Source of the DNA: Paraglaciecola sp. 20A4
Lineage (GTDB): Bacteria; Pseudomonadota; Gammaproteobacteria; Enterobacterales; Alteromonadaceae
DNA: 64,000 nt
Assembly (NCBI RefSeq): GCF_011378905.1
Contig: NZ_WTPY01000015.1
Location: 29,437 to 93,436, forward strand
Direction of reading: 5' to 3'
Of the stretch, positions 55,628 through 64,000 are shown one piece after another. The position numbers were made by a program, and so were the translations under genes. Numbering within the stretch: the stretch's first letter is position 1; each line of letters opens with the position of its first letter. The notes under the pieces were generated by a model. That model was not told the DNA's origin. It ran no database searches and worked only from the letters and a program-made list of their open reading frames with translations.

Positions 55628-57148
55628 ATGCCACATATTAGTACCACCGCCAAAGCAACTCCCGACAAACCTGCATTTATCATGGCCGATTCAGGCCAAG
55701 TGGTAACATACAGCCAGTTAGACGCCAGCTCTAACCGCATAGCCCATTTATTTCGCTCTCTTGGGCTAAAGCGCTACGACCATATTGCGTTACTGATGGA
55801 AAATCGGCCCGAGTTTTTGGAAATAACCCAGGGCGGTTTGCGCAGCGGCGTCATATTCACTCCCATGAGCAACCATCTGCAGCTTGAGGAAGCCCGCTAT
55901 ATTCTGCAAAACTGCAACGCCAAAGTGTTTATCACCGAAACAAAGTTTCAGGCCATGGCAAAGCAGTTACTTGAGGAAATACCGCAACTAGAGCATTGTT
56001 TTTTTGTGGATGGCGATGCCAGTGATAAACAAAACTGGTGTTCGGCGCTCGCACTGCAGGCTACAACACCGATTGACGACGAATGTATGGGCATACCGAT
56101 GCTGTATTCCTCGGGCACTACTGGTCAGCCTAAAGGCGTACTCAATAAGCAGCCATTTGACAGTATTCACGAGATCCACCCTAGCATGCAGGCACTTGGT
56201 GCCGTGTTTGGTATGGATGAAAATATGGTGTATCTTTCATCCGCGCCCCTCTATCACGCCGCGCCGCTGCACTACAATATGCTAACGCTGCAGCTTGGTG
56301 GCACCTCGGTGATTATGGATCACTTTGATGCCGAGCGGGCTTTACAATGTATAGAGCAATACCAAGTCAGCCACAGTCAATGGGTGCCTATTATGTTTAT
56401 CCGAATGCTTAAGATGCCCGAGACGGTTCGCAGTAAATACGATGTCAGCAGCTTGAAAATGGCTATCCACGCCGCAGCGCCTTGTCCAATAGAAATCAAG
56501 CAGCAGATGATTGATTGGTGGGGGCCAGTTATTACCGAGTACTACTCAGGATCCGAAGGCAACGGTATGACTATGATTGACTCCCATAATTGGCTAACAC
56601 ACAAAGGCTCGGTCGGCCCGGCTTTGGTGGGGGACATTTTTATTTTAGACGATGTTGGTAATGAACTGCCACGCGGTGAAACCGGTGCGGTTTATTTTGG
56701 CAACGGTAATGAATTTGAATACCACGGCGAACAAGAAAAAACGGCGAACGCTTTTAATGACAAGGGCTGGTCAACCTTGGGTGACGTAGGTTATCTCGAT
56801 GACGACGGCTTTCTTTATCTGACCGATCGTCAGCACTTTATGATAATCAGCGGAGGCGTGAATATTTATCCGCAGGAGATTGAAAACTTGCTGATTACGC
56901 ATAAAAAAGTATCTGATGTGGCGGTTTTTGGTGTCGCCAATGATGAATTTGGTGAGGAAGTAAAAGCCGTAGTCCAACCGGTAGAATGGGATACCGCGGG
57001 TGATGAACTGGCGAGCGAGCTTATTGACTGGGCGCGCGCGCAACTTAGCCATGTAAAAGTGCCGCGTTCGATCGATTTTAAGCAAGAATTACCTCGTGGT
57101 GACAACGGCAAACTTTATAAGAGAATACTGATAGACGAATATAAGTAA
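55628..57148 (+). CDS. Acyl-CoA ligase (AMP-binding)
   Basis: A 506-residue ANL enzyme: LYSSGTTGQPKGVLNKQP, ITEYYSGSEGNGMTMID (A5 motif with an aromatic Y-x-S-E instead of the usual G-x-T-E), GDVGYLDDDGFLYLTDRQ and DNGKLYKRIL with the catalytic Lys. The YSGSEG form is seen among ligases for steroid-side-chain or bile-acid-like acids in Proteobacteria and Actinobacteria; I use that only as a hint. It ends the beta-oxidation-type operon; 194 bases downstream the P450 pseudogene begins. Confidence 0.9.
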   Translation: MPHISTTAKATPDKPAFIMADSGQVVTYSQLDASSNRIAHLFRSLGLKRYDHIALLMENRPEFLEITQGGLRSGVIFTPMSNHLQLEEARYILQNCNAKVFITETKFQAMAKQLLEEIPQLEHCFFVDGDASDKQNWCSALALQATTPIDDECMGIPMLYSSGTTGQPKGVLNKQPFDSIHEIHPSMQALGAVFGMDENMVYLSSAPLYHAAPLHYNMLTLQLGGTSVIMDHFDAERALQCIEQYQVSHSQWVPIMFIRMLKMPETVRSKYDVSSLKMAIHAAAPCPIEIKQQMIDWWGPVITEYYSGSEGNGMTMIDSHNWLTHKGSVGPALVGDIFILDDVGNELPRGETGAVYFGNGNEFEYHGEQEKTANAFNDKGWSTLGDVGYLDDDGFLYLTDRQHFMIISGGVNIYPQEIENLLITHKKVSDVAVFGVANDEFGEEVKAVVQPVEWDTAGDELASELIDWARAQLSHVKVPRSIDFKQELPRGDNGKLYKRILIDEYK

Positions 57149-57342
57149 GAGGCATAGCCTAATTGGCTGTAGCAAAATATCCAGCAACGTTTGTTGATCT
57201 ATGGAATAGAGCGCCGTCTTAAATACATAATCCGCTATGGCAGAACTTTATAAATATCACAGTAATGCCAAGTCATGCCTGATATGTGTTCTTTGTATTT
57301 ATTCGCTCCTGTTCAAAATAACTGACCATTAAGAATACAGTA

Positions 57343-60300
57343 ATGACAAAAGTAATTCCCCAACCTCCTACTAGACTCGTAATTGGAAATTTGCATCTGA
57401 TAAAGCAGAAAAGTCCAATTGCCAGCTTGATGAAATTGAGTGAGGAGCATGGCGAAATTTTCCGAATGAATGTATTCAATAGGCATTTTTTAGTTGCAAG
57501 TTCACAAGAGATTGTGAATGAATTAAGTGACACAACGCGTTTTGAAAAAAAAGTGTCAGGCCCCTTGCTTGAATATCGAGCTTTCGCCGGCGACGGTTTG
57601 TTCACCGCTCATTCTAGTGAGCCAAATTGGGGCAAAGCCCACCGTATATTGTTACCCGCTTTTGGGCCGCTTGGGGTGCGCGATATGTTTGACCAGATGC
57701 TTGAAATTGCCAATCAGATGTTTTTGCGGTGGGAGAGGTTTGGCCCGGAAACCATCATCGATGTGAGCGAAGACATGACACGGCTTACACTCGATACGAT
57801 CGCGCTCTGCGAGTTCGGCGCCCAGGTTTTGTCAAACCGCTTATGAGAAAGTCCAATAATGCCTATAAAGCCGATATGGAATTTATGCGTCAAATTGGGC
57901 AAGAGTTGATCGACAATAGACGCAAAGCACCGTCCACCGAGTGATTTACCGATTTGTTGTCTCGTATGTTAGCTGCTGTTGACCCTGAAAGCGGCGAAAA
58001 GCTTGACGATGAAAACATGATCTTCCAGATGGTGACATTTTTAATTGCCGGTCACGAGACAACTTCCGCCACATTATCCTTTGCCATTGAATTTTTATTG
58101 CATAATCCCGACGTGTTAAAGCAAGCGCGCGAGGTTGTAGACAGTGTTTTGGGGACCGAAACACCGCGCTTTGAGCATTTGCAGCACCTGAAATATATTG
58201 AACAAATATTGATGGAAACCCTGCGGCTCTGGCCCCCTGCACCAGCTTTTACTGTTCGAGCGAATAAGGATACGTTGCTGGCAGGTAAGTATGAAGTGAC
58301 CAGCAGGGAAGATATAATAATTTTAATTCCCAGCCTACACAGGGATCCCAAGGTCTGGGGGGATGCTCCTGATAAATTTGATCCAGATCGGTTCGCCACT
58401 GAACAAGCCGAAAAGCTTCCACCTAACGCATGGAAACCTTTTGGTAATTGTGCGCGCGCCTGCATTGGGCGGCCCTTCGCGATGCAAGAAGCCCAGTTGG
58501 TTCTTAGCATGTTGCTGCAAAGGTTTGATTTTTAATTTGTTGATCCAAATTATGAGCAGGTGATCATTAACCAAGCAAGCCTAAAGCCGGGCAACGTGAA
58601 AATAAAAGCGCGATCGCGTATCTTGGCTAAAGATCTCGACATAGCTAAGTCTAAAAGTACAGCGACGTCTAAAGGCGCGGCATCTAATACGCAGAACAAA
58701 TTCGATACCATTGAACCCTCAATGAAAAATCTGACTCCGTTAACCATTTCCTTTGGGAGTAATGCAGGTTCAGCCGAGGCCTTCGCTAAACAATTAGCTC
58801 AAGACGCACCATTTTATGGATTTGTACCCACTGTCATTTCTTTAAATAAGCTCGTTGATAAACTTCACGAAACAAAGGCCCTTGCCGTTGTCACTGCATC
58901 CTATGAGGGACAACCGCCTGATAATGCAAATAAATTCGTCCCGCATATCGAAGGCAGTGCAATTGATAATTTACATGACATCAAATTTAGCGTTTTCGGA
59001 TGTGGTAATCGTCAATGGGCAAGAACATATCAAGCAATCCCAAAACGCGTGGACGCGGCGCTCAATGCATCGGGCGCTGAGCGTATTACTCAGCTTAGCG
59101 CCGGCGATTCAGGCGGTGATTTTTTTGGCGCGTTTGAAGAATGGTCTGCTGATTTTTGGAAAAACATTTGCCTTCATTACGGTAAAGAAATGCCGACGGA
59201 GGTCCGCTCCTCTTCTATAAAAATCGAATATATTTCTGAAAGCCGCGCTTCAACGCTTAATATTAAAGGCATGGCCCTTGGTAAGGTTCTAGAAAATGAA
59301 TGTCTTGTGGATATGTCATTTGCTAATGCTCGTGCGAAAAACCATCTAGAAATAAAGCTCCCCGCGCATATGTCATACCGTGCGGGTGATTATTTGGATG
59401 TGCTGGCTAGTAATTCGCACGATCAAGTCAAGCGCGTACTACGCCGTTTTGGCCTTAGCGCTAACGTTTTGATTTCTTTGCAAGGCCAGCAAGCTAGTTT
59501 CCCTGATCGCCCTGTAACCTGTTCTGACCTTCTTGCAAATTATGTTGAGTTAACTCAGCCAGCCACACGTGCACAAATTACGTCTATGGCAGGAAAAACA
59601 AAATGCCCGTTGGGGCTCGCGCAATTGGAACTGCTCTCAGGCGACGATTATGATTCCAAGGTAGTTGAAGGCCGTTTGAGTCTCATTGATATTCTGGAAC
59701 AGACCCCAGCTTGCGGCCTGTCTTTTGAGGAACTTTTGAATATGCTGCCGCCTATGCGTTCACGTCAGTATTCAATTTCTTCGTCCCCCTTCGTTCAGCC
59801 TGACCAAGTTTCGCTGACAATTGCTGTAGTTGACGCGCCGGCGTGGTCAAAAATTGGGCGCTACAAAGGGGTCGCCTCTGGTTATTTAGCCGAACGTTCG
59901 TCAGGCGATAGAATTTCTGTTGTTGTTCGTCCAGGGTCTCAACATTTCAGGTTACCGGAAGATACGTTAGCACCCATAATACTGGTTTGTGCAGGTTCCG
60001 GTATTGCCCCTTTTAGAGGGTTTATACAAGAAAGAGAAGCTCAGTCTAAAAAAGGATTATTGACCGGGCCAATCCACTTGTTTTTTGGTGTTAGTCACCC
60101 AAATGTCGATCTGCTATATAAAGATTATTTTCAATCTTTGGTAGAAAGTGGCCTGATCCATACGCATTTCTCTTTTTCTAAGAAACCCGATGGGGCTATT
60201 AAGTCTGTTCAGAACAAACTATGGTCTGAGCGGGAGCAAGTCTCATATTTACTCGATGCTGGTGCAAAGGTATTCGTGTGCGGAGATGGTGAATATATGG

Positions 60301-60428
60301 AGCCTGGCATTCGCCAAGCTTTGCTTAACATTCAAGTAGAACGTCATAACCTTAGCGAAGCCGAGGCCGAAATTTGGTTTAAAAAATTGGTTGGAGATGA
60401 TCGCTACAACGCAGATGTATTCAATTAG
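57343..60428 (+). pseudogene. Broken self-sufficient cytochrome P450 (CYP102/BM3-like P450-reductase fusion)
   Basis: Translated in pieces this is a P450 BM3-type fusion. P450 part: start IPQPPTRLVIGNLHLI, LFTAHSSEPNWGKAHRILLP, I-helix LIAGHETTSAT, ETLR, haem loop PFGNCARACIG. Reductase part: FMN domain SFGSNAGSAEAFAKQLA, YEGQPPDNANKF, FGCGNRQWARTYQ; FAD RQYSISSSP; NADPH CAGSGIAPFRGF and VFVCGDGEYM. Lesions: frame change with loss of about 60 codons near 57825 (CEFGAQVLS against MRKSNNAYK), TGA at 57942-57944, TAA at 58533-58535, and Gly to Cys in the haem motif. The reductase half is open from 58560 to 60428 but has no evident ribosome site. BM3 enzymes hydroxylate fatty acids at subterminal positions. 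Confidence 0.88.
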
Positions 60429-60612
60429 CTGCTGAAACATATGCAGTGTCCTTTCATAAGCTATGGGATTTTCTTCTTCCATCAGCAAATATTGGATGTT
60501 AAATCTCCTATGCTCATACAATTGTTGGCGCTTGTAAACACTCGGGGTAGTTTTGCGATTTTTTGCGAGCTCTCGTTATCAATGGAGTTGCTTTGTTAAT
60601 AATCTTGGTAGT

Positions 60613-60625
60613 ACTGTAGTACAAT
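60613..60625. promoter_or_regulatory. Operator variant ACTGTAGTACAAT, copy 8
   Basis: One substitution in the left half (C for T) and a central G; the right half TACAAT is intact. It is 32 bases upstream of the FAD oxidoreductase start, the same offset as copy 5 has to the kinase-like gene. Confidence 0.45.
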
Positions 60626-60656
60626 TCTGTTCATCAATATAAAATATTAGAAAAAA

Positions 60657-61757
60657 ATGCCTACAAAAAAAATCGTAATTATCGGAGGGGGCTACGCGGG
60701 ATGTAAGCTAGCCAAGGCATTAGACGCTGTAGCCAGCGTAACTCTAATCGATGGTAAGGACTGTTTTGTACACGCCCCTGCCGCTATTCGAGCAGTTGCC
60801 GACAACACATTGCTGGATCAATTAATTATTCCTTACAGCAATTTTCTGCAGCAAGGTCAGTTTGTTGAAGGCTGGGTAGAGCAAATTAATTCCGATGGGG
60901 TGATATTGAGTGACGGCAGGGAACTGAAGTCAGATATCACAGTAGTGGCTACGGGCTCAAGTTATGCGGCGCCATTTAAGCATACTCGTGACGGTCTCGA
61001 TGCATTTCGAAAAAATAGTGAACAAGCTGCATCCAAAGTTCGACAGGCAAAGGTTATCGCAATAGTGGGGGCTGGACCCGTAGGTACTGAACTTGCTGGT
61101 GAAATCGCTTGCGCCTATCCAGATAAAGAAATTCATCTAATTACCGATGAGCAATCTCTTTATCCAATGTACAACCCTAGTTTAGCGAAAAAACTACAAG
61201 CTGATTTTACTGCATTGGGTGTACATTTGCACACAGGTAAGCGGGTGGAAAATCTGGCCTCACTGACTGAACCCTACAAGGGCGACATTACCTTTGCAGG
61301 TGGTAAAACTATCTCAGCAGATTTGGTCTTTCCTGTTATCGGTAGTCGGCCGCAAACCCAGTTGTTGGCTGCGCTCACAGATGTGAAATTTGCCTCAGAT
61401 GGTCGGGCAGAGCAAGACGGTTGGATGCGTCCGAGTAAGTCTAACCCAAACCTGTTTGTAATAGGTGATGCCCTCTGCGCTGGAGATGCGATGACTATCG
61501 TTGCTATTTCTCGTCAGGTTCCATGGTTGGTAAAGACTCTAAAAGCTGTATTTAATGGTAAAACCGTGGATTCACAAAAACCTTATAAGCCTTGGGTTGT
61601 GGCACCGATTTTGATACCTATGGGGCCAAAAATGGGAGCTAGCGTGCTGCCGTTTGGTAAGAAAGAAATGACTGTAGGTCATTTTATGACTTCACGCTTA
61701 AAGGGGAAGGATCTATTCCTTAGCACCTACCGTAAGTTTTTTGGCTCGAATGAATAA
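60657..61757 (+). CDS. FAD-dependent NAD(P)H oxidoreductase (AIF/NDH-2-like)
   Basis: A 366-residue pyridine nucleotide-disulfide type oxidoreductase. IIGGGYAGCKLAKALD (8-23) binds FAD, IVGAGPVGTELAGEIA (about 137-152) binds NAD(P)H, and VIGDALCAGDAMTIVA closes the FAD site. It resembles apoptosis-inducing-factor-like and NDH-2-like enzymes (single membrane-peripheral flavoproteins). It has no ferredoxin beside it. It may serve as electron donor for an oxygenase or as quinone reductase. Followed by a tyrosine phosphatase whose start is 10 bases after its stop. Confidence 0.88.
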   Translation: MPTKKIVIIGGGYAGCKLAKALDAVASVTLIDGKDCFVHAPAAIRAVADNTLLDQLIIPYSNFLQQGQFVEGWVEQINSDGVILSDGRELKSDITVVATGSSYAAPFKHTRDGLDAFRKNSEQAASKVRQAKVIAIVGAGPVGTELAGEIACAYPDKEIHLITDEQSLYPMYNPSLAKKLQADFTALGVHLHTGKRVENLASLTEPYKGDITFAGGKTISADLVFPVIGSRPQTQLLAALTDVKFASDGRAEQDGWMRPSKSNPNLFVIGDALCAGDAMTIVAISRQVPWLVKTLKAVFNGKTVDSQKPYKPWVVAPILIPMGPKMGASVLPFGKKEMTVGHFMTSRLKGKDLFLSTYRKFFGSNE

Positions 61758-61767
61758 GGGGGTTACT

Positions 61768-62541
61768 ATGACTGTAGATAGACGTATTGCGCTAAAAGGG
61801 GTGAGAAACTTCCGCGATTTGGGTGGTTATAAGGGGGATGGTGGCAGACTCGTTCGATGGGGGGCACTTTATCGTTCTGGCCAGCTGTCGGAACTTTGCT
61901 CTACAGATCAGCAGCTTTGGCAATCTTTAAATATTGGTCTAATCGTAGATTTTCGCTCTGAAACTGAACGAACAAGGAAGCCAACTAATATTCCTACAGA
62001 ACAGAAACCTACTATATCGATATTAGAAATTAATGCAGGAAATACCACGAAGACTATCAAGGATATGCAAAATAGTATCGCTCCTTCGAAGTCAATCCAA
62101 AGTATGATGATTGACTTTAATCGACACTGTGTCTTGGAACAAACAGCAATATTTCAGAATTTTTTCGAGTTGCTGGCAGGCCAAGGCGAAGGTGTACTAT
62201 TCCATTGTTCAGCCGGTAAAGATCGCACTGGCATTGCCGCAGCGTTATTACTTTCAGCGCTTGGCGTATCTTATGAGCAAATCATGCAAGATTATTTACT
62301 GACTAGTCGTTATTTTATTCCTGAAGAGTTTTATAATAATGAGTTTTCAGAGCGTTTTTCGTTAACAGTAACACTCGACTCTATAAAGCCATTATTAGAA
62401 GTAAAAACCGCTTATTTAAACGCGGCATTTGACAGCATAAATACTGAGTATGGTTCAGTTGATGACTATTTAACTGAGGCGCTCGGCGTTACACTAGGCA
62501 TGCGCAAAACTTTGCAATCACATTATTTACAGGCTAATTGA
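61768..62541 (+). CDS. Tyrosine-protein phosphatase (DSP/PTP Y_phosphatase3 type)
   Basis: A 257-residue phosphatase: VRNFRDLGGYKG at the N-terminus and the catalytic loop HCSAGKDRTG (Cys147, Arg153) typical of bacterial Y_phosphatase3 enzymes (lipid/protein tyrosine phosphatase, MptpB-like). AAGGGGG at 61756-61762 fixes the start at 61768 rather than at the ATG or TTG upstream. Substrate unknown; some relatives act on phosphoinositides, others on phosphorylated alcohols. With two putative small-molecule kinases in the window, dephosphorylation of a phosphorylated catabolite is a possibility to test. Confidence 0.88.
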   Translation: MTVDRRIALKGVRNFRDLGGYKGDGGRLVRWGALYRSGQLSELCSTDQQLWQSLNIGLIVDFRSETERTRKPTNIPTEQKPTISILEINAGNTTKTIKDMQNSIAPSKSIQSMMIDFNRHCVLEQTAIFQNFFELLAGQGEGVLFHCSAGKDRTGIAAALLLSALGVSYEQIMQDYLLTSRYFIPEEFYNNEFSERFSLTVTLDSIKPLLEVKTAYLNAAFDSINTEYGSVDDYLTEALGVTLGMRKTLQSHYLQAN

Positions 62542-62698
62542 GCTGAGTTATAGCGGTATGGTACGAAAATAAGGCCATTTAAGGGAAGGAATTAAGCACT
62601 GAATTTTAAGCGTTTAAGATAACAACAGAACCTGCTTTAAAGTTTTTGGTTAACTATTGTATACAGAAATATTTAAAGTCATCTCGTTAAACTCCCAA

Positions 62699-62736
62699 AA
62701 ACGTAATGCCTGTTCAATAGAACAGGCATTACGTTT
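62699..62736. terminator. Strong bidirectional terminator
   Basis: AAACGTAATGCCTGTTC (62699-62715) and GAACAGGCATTACGTTT (62720-62736) form a perfect 17-bp stem with an AATA loop between the convergent phosphatase and thiolase genes, flanked by A-rich and T-rich sides. Confidence 0.9.
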
Positions 62737-62756
62737 ATTCTTACTACAAATGGATA

Positions 62757-63944
62757 TTAAATTATTTCGATTGCAACAGCAGTCGCTTCACCGCCGCCAA
62801 TACACAGTGCTGCAATACCGCGTTTTTTGCCTAAACGCTTAAGCGCATAAATCAAGCTTATGATAATACGAGAGCCCGATGAACCAACAGGGTGACCAAG
62901 CGCGCAGGCGCCACCATGAATATTAACTAGCTTAGGATCAAGTTTCAGCTCTTGCATTGCCAGCATAGTAACGGCTGCAAAGGCTTCATTAATCTCCCAT
63001 AAATCCACGTCTTCCACTGACCAATTTACTTTATCGAGCAGTTTCTTGATGGCACCGATTGGCGCAATGACAAATTCGCTTGGCGCTAATGAATGAGTCG
63101 CATGACCAACAATACGAGCTAGGGGCGCTAAACCTTGTTCTTTTGCTTGGCTCTCTCGCATAAGTACAACAGCTGAACCCCCATCTGAAATTGAACTAGC
63201 ATTGGCTGCTGTTACCGTACCGTCTTTTTTAAATGCAGGACGTAAGCTTGGAATTTTTTCAATATTAGCATTACCAGGTTGTTCATCGACGCTAACGATG
63301 GTTTCGCCTTTACGTGTGGTAATAGTGACAGGTGACATTTCTGCTTCAAACCAACCTTCTTTGATAGCTTGGTTGGCACGGCCTAATGATTCAATGGCAA
63401 ATGCATCCATGGCTTCACGAGTTAAGCCATGATCGTCAGCGCAATCTTGGGTGAATGCCCCCATTAGTTTACCCGTATAGGCATCTTCGAGACCGTCATA
63501 AAACATTGAGTCCAATACTTGACCATGGCCCATACGCATGCCACCACGACCTTTTGGCAGTAGATAAGGTGCGGCACTCATATTTTCCATGCCGCCCGCA
63601 ACGATAATATCACTTGAACCTGCTTTTATTTGGTCATGACCATCCATCACGGCTTTCATGCCAGAACCACACATTTTACTAATGGTGACACAGCCTGCTG
63701 AGTAAGGTAGGCCAGCTCCTAATGAGGCTTGACGAGCGGGGGCTTGTTTCATTGCACTCGGCAGTACACAACCCATAATAACTTGATCGACGGTTTGCGG
63801 GTCGATACCTGAATTGGTAACTGCGGCCTTGATCGCTGTTGCACCTAATTCAGGCGCCGGCACTTCACTAAGTGAACCCATCATACCGCCCATAGGGGTA
63901 CGCGCGCCGCCAATAATAACGATTGAATCTTGATTATTTGACAT
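62757..63944 (-). CDS. Acetyl-CoA C-acetyltransferase (thiolase)
   Basis: A 395-residue type II thiolase: nucleophile Cys92 in ISKMCGSGMKAV, His351 in GACALGHPVGSSGSR and second Cys381 in ALCIGGGEATAVA. It starts IVIIGGARTPMGGMMG, as usual for AtoB/PhaA-like biosynthetic-type thiolases, which cleave or condense acetoacetyl-CoA; cleavage of the last C4 unit or of 3-oxoacyl-CoA is the likely job. A perfect 16-bp palindrome lies 28 bases upstream of the ATG (63972-63987). It is on the minus strand with no co-oriented neighbour in the window. Confidence 0.93.
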   Translation of the reverse strand: MSNNQDSIVIIGGARTPMGGMMGSLSEVPAPELGATAIKAAVTNSGIDPQTVDQVIMGCVLPSAMKQAPARQASLGAGLPYSAGCVTISKMCGSGMKAVMDGHDQIKAGSSDIIVAGGMENMSAAPYLLPKGRGGMRMGHGQVLDSMFYDGLEDAYTGKLMGAFTQDCADDHGLTREAMDAFAIESLGRANQAIKEGWFEAEMSPVTITTRKGETIVSVDEQPGNANIEKIPSLRPAFKKDGTVTAANASSISDGGSAVVLMRESQAKEQGLAPLARIVGHATHSLAPSEFVIAPIGAIKKLLDKVNWSVEDVDLWEINEAFAAVTMLAMQELKLDPKLVNIHGGACALGHPVGSSGSRIIISLIYALKRLGKKRGIAALCIGGGEATAVAIEII

Positions 63945-63971
63945 AATTTATTTTCTCTTTAAATTTGCTCG

Positions 63972-63987
63972 GTAAAATTAATTTTAC
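63972..63987. promoter_or_regulatory. Perfect 16-bp palindrome upstream of thiolase
   Basis: GTAAAATTAATTTTAC is a perfect inverted repeat 28 bases upstream of the thiolase start, in the place expected for an operator overlapping the transcription start. No similarity to ATTGTAWTACAAT apart from AT-richness. Confidence 0.4.
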
Positions 63988-64000
63988 AAAAAGCAGCTAG

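Noticed and set aside
62650-62668. ATTGTATACAG near the phosphatase/thiolase junction as another operator
   Set aside because: It lacks the central base, the right half is changed, and it lies between convergent gene ends rather than in a promoter.

Overview
The window looks like chromosomal DNA of a marine-type Gammaproteobacterium (by eye mid-40s % GC; the gene set suggests an oligotrophic Cellvibrionales/Spongiibacteraceae-like lineage, which is inference from gene content only). I see no rRNA, tRNA, CRISPR array, prophage or complete insertion sequence. Almost everything concerns uptake and CoA-linked breakdown of hydrophobic, probably alicyclic or terpenoid/steroid-like carbon compounds: six intact and one broken TonB-dependent receptors, four acyl-CoA ligases, an acyl-CoA dehydrogenase with a kinase partner, three intact crotonase-fold enzymes, several SDRs, a 2,4-dienoyl-CoA-reductase-like flavoenzyme, a Baeyer-Villiger monooxygenase (BVMO), a PQQ alcohol dehydrogenase, an aldehyde dehydrogenase, two HSL-type esterases and a thiolase.

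Layout. 1-5.5 kb (minus): truncated membrane protein, cytochrome b561 remnant, alpha/beta hydrolase, VOC protein, a serine-hydrolase remnant, then a phosphotransferase/acyl-CoA dehydrogenase pair. 5.6-11.6 kb (minus): two tandemly duplicated TonB receptors with a shared long leader. 11.8-19.6 kb (plus): MFS transporter, kinase-like protein, CrtC/DUF7064-like protein, DUF1330 protein, broken enoyl-CoA hydratase, esterase, pirin, epimerase. 19.7-23.8 kb (minus): acyl-CoA ligase and third TonB receptor of the same subfamily. 23.8-26.1 kb: a 1.2 kb gene-poor stretch with regulatory repeats, a large hairpin and gene relics, then an AraC regulator. 26.2-35 kb (minus): second subfamily of TonB receptors, ligase, a MITE-like element, aldehyde dehydrogenase. 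35-42.2 kb: eroded flavin monooxygenase/AraC module followed by an intact BVMO/AraC module, PQQ alcohol dehydrogenase and esterase. 42.2-44.4 kb: broken TonB receptor. 44.5-47.2 kb (minus): nitronate-monooxygenase-like protein and two crotonases. 47.6-57.1 kb (plus): long beta-oxidation-type operon. 57.3-60.4 kb: a broken P450-BM3-like (CYP102) fusion. 60.6-64 kb: FAD oxidoreductase, tyrosine phosphatase, and a convergent thiolase.

Two regulatory signals tie these genes together and are the most interesting content. First, a near-perfect palindrome, ATTGTAWTACAAT, occurs in at least six intergenic regions (with two or three degenerate copies) in front of TonB receptors, the MFS, the kinase-like gene, the VOC gene, the crotonase/nitroreductase divergent promoter and the FAD oxidoreductase; it looks like the operator of one repressor that is not encoded in this window. 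Second, an AraC-type direct repeat (AAGGTCTTATCGCGTCAA, repeated exactly 21 bp later) lies upstream of TonB receptors, the BVMO, the PQQ dehydrogenase and both AraC genes.

A third theme is decay: at least eight broken genes or relics (b561, serine hydrolase, enoyl-CoA hydratase, thiolase 5' end, flavin monooxygenase 5' end, AraC 5' end, TonB receptor, CYP102 fusion) sit among intact genes, which suggests recent loss of catabolic functions after extensive gene duplication. Plausible pathway (inference): outer-membrane uptake, periplasmic alcohol oxidation by the PQQ enzyme, BVMO ring oxygenation, esterase ring opening, aldehyde oxidation, CoA activation and beta-oxidation.
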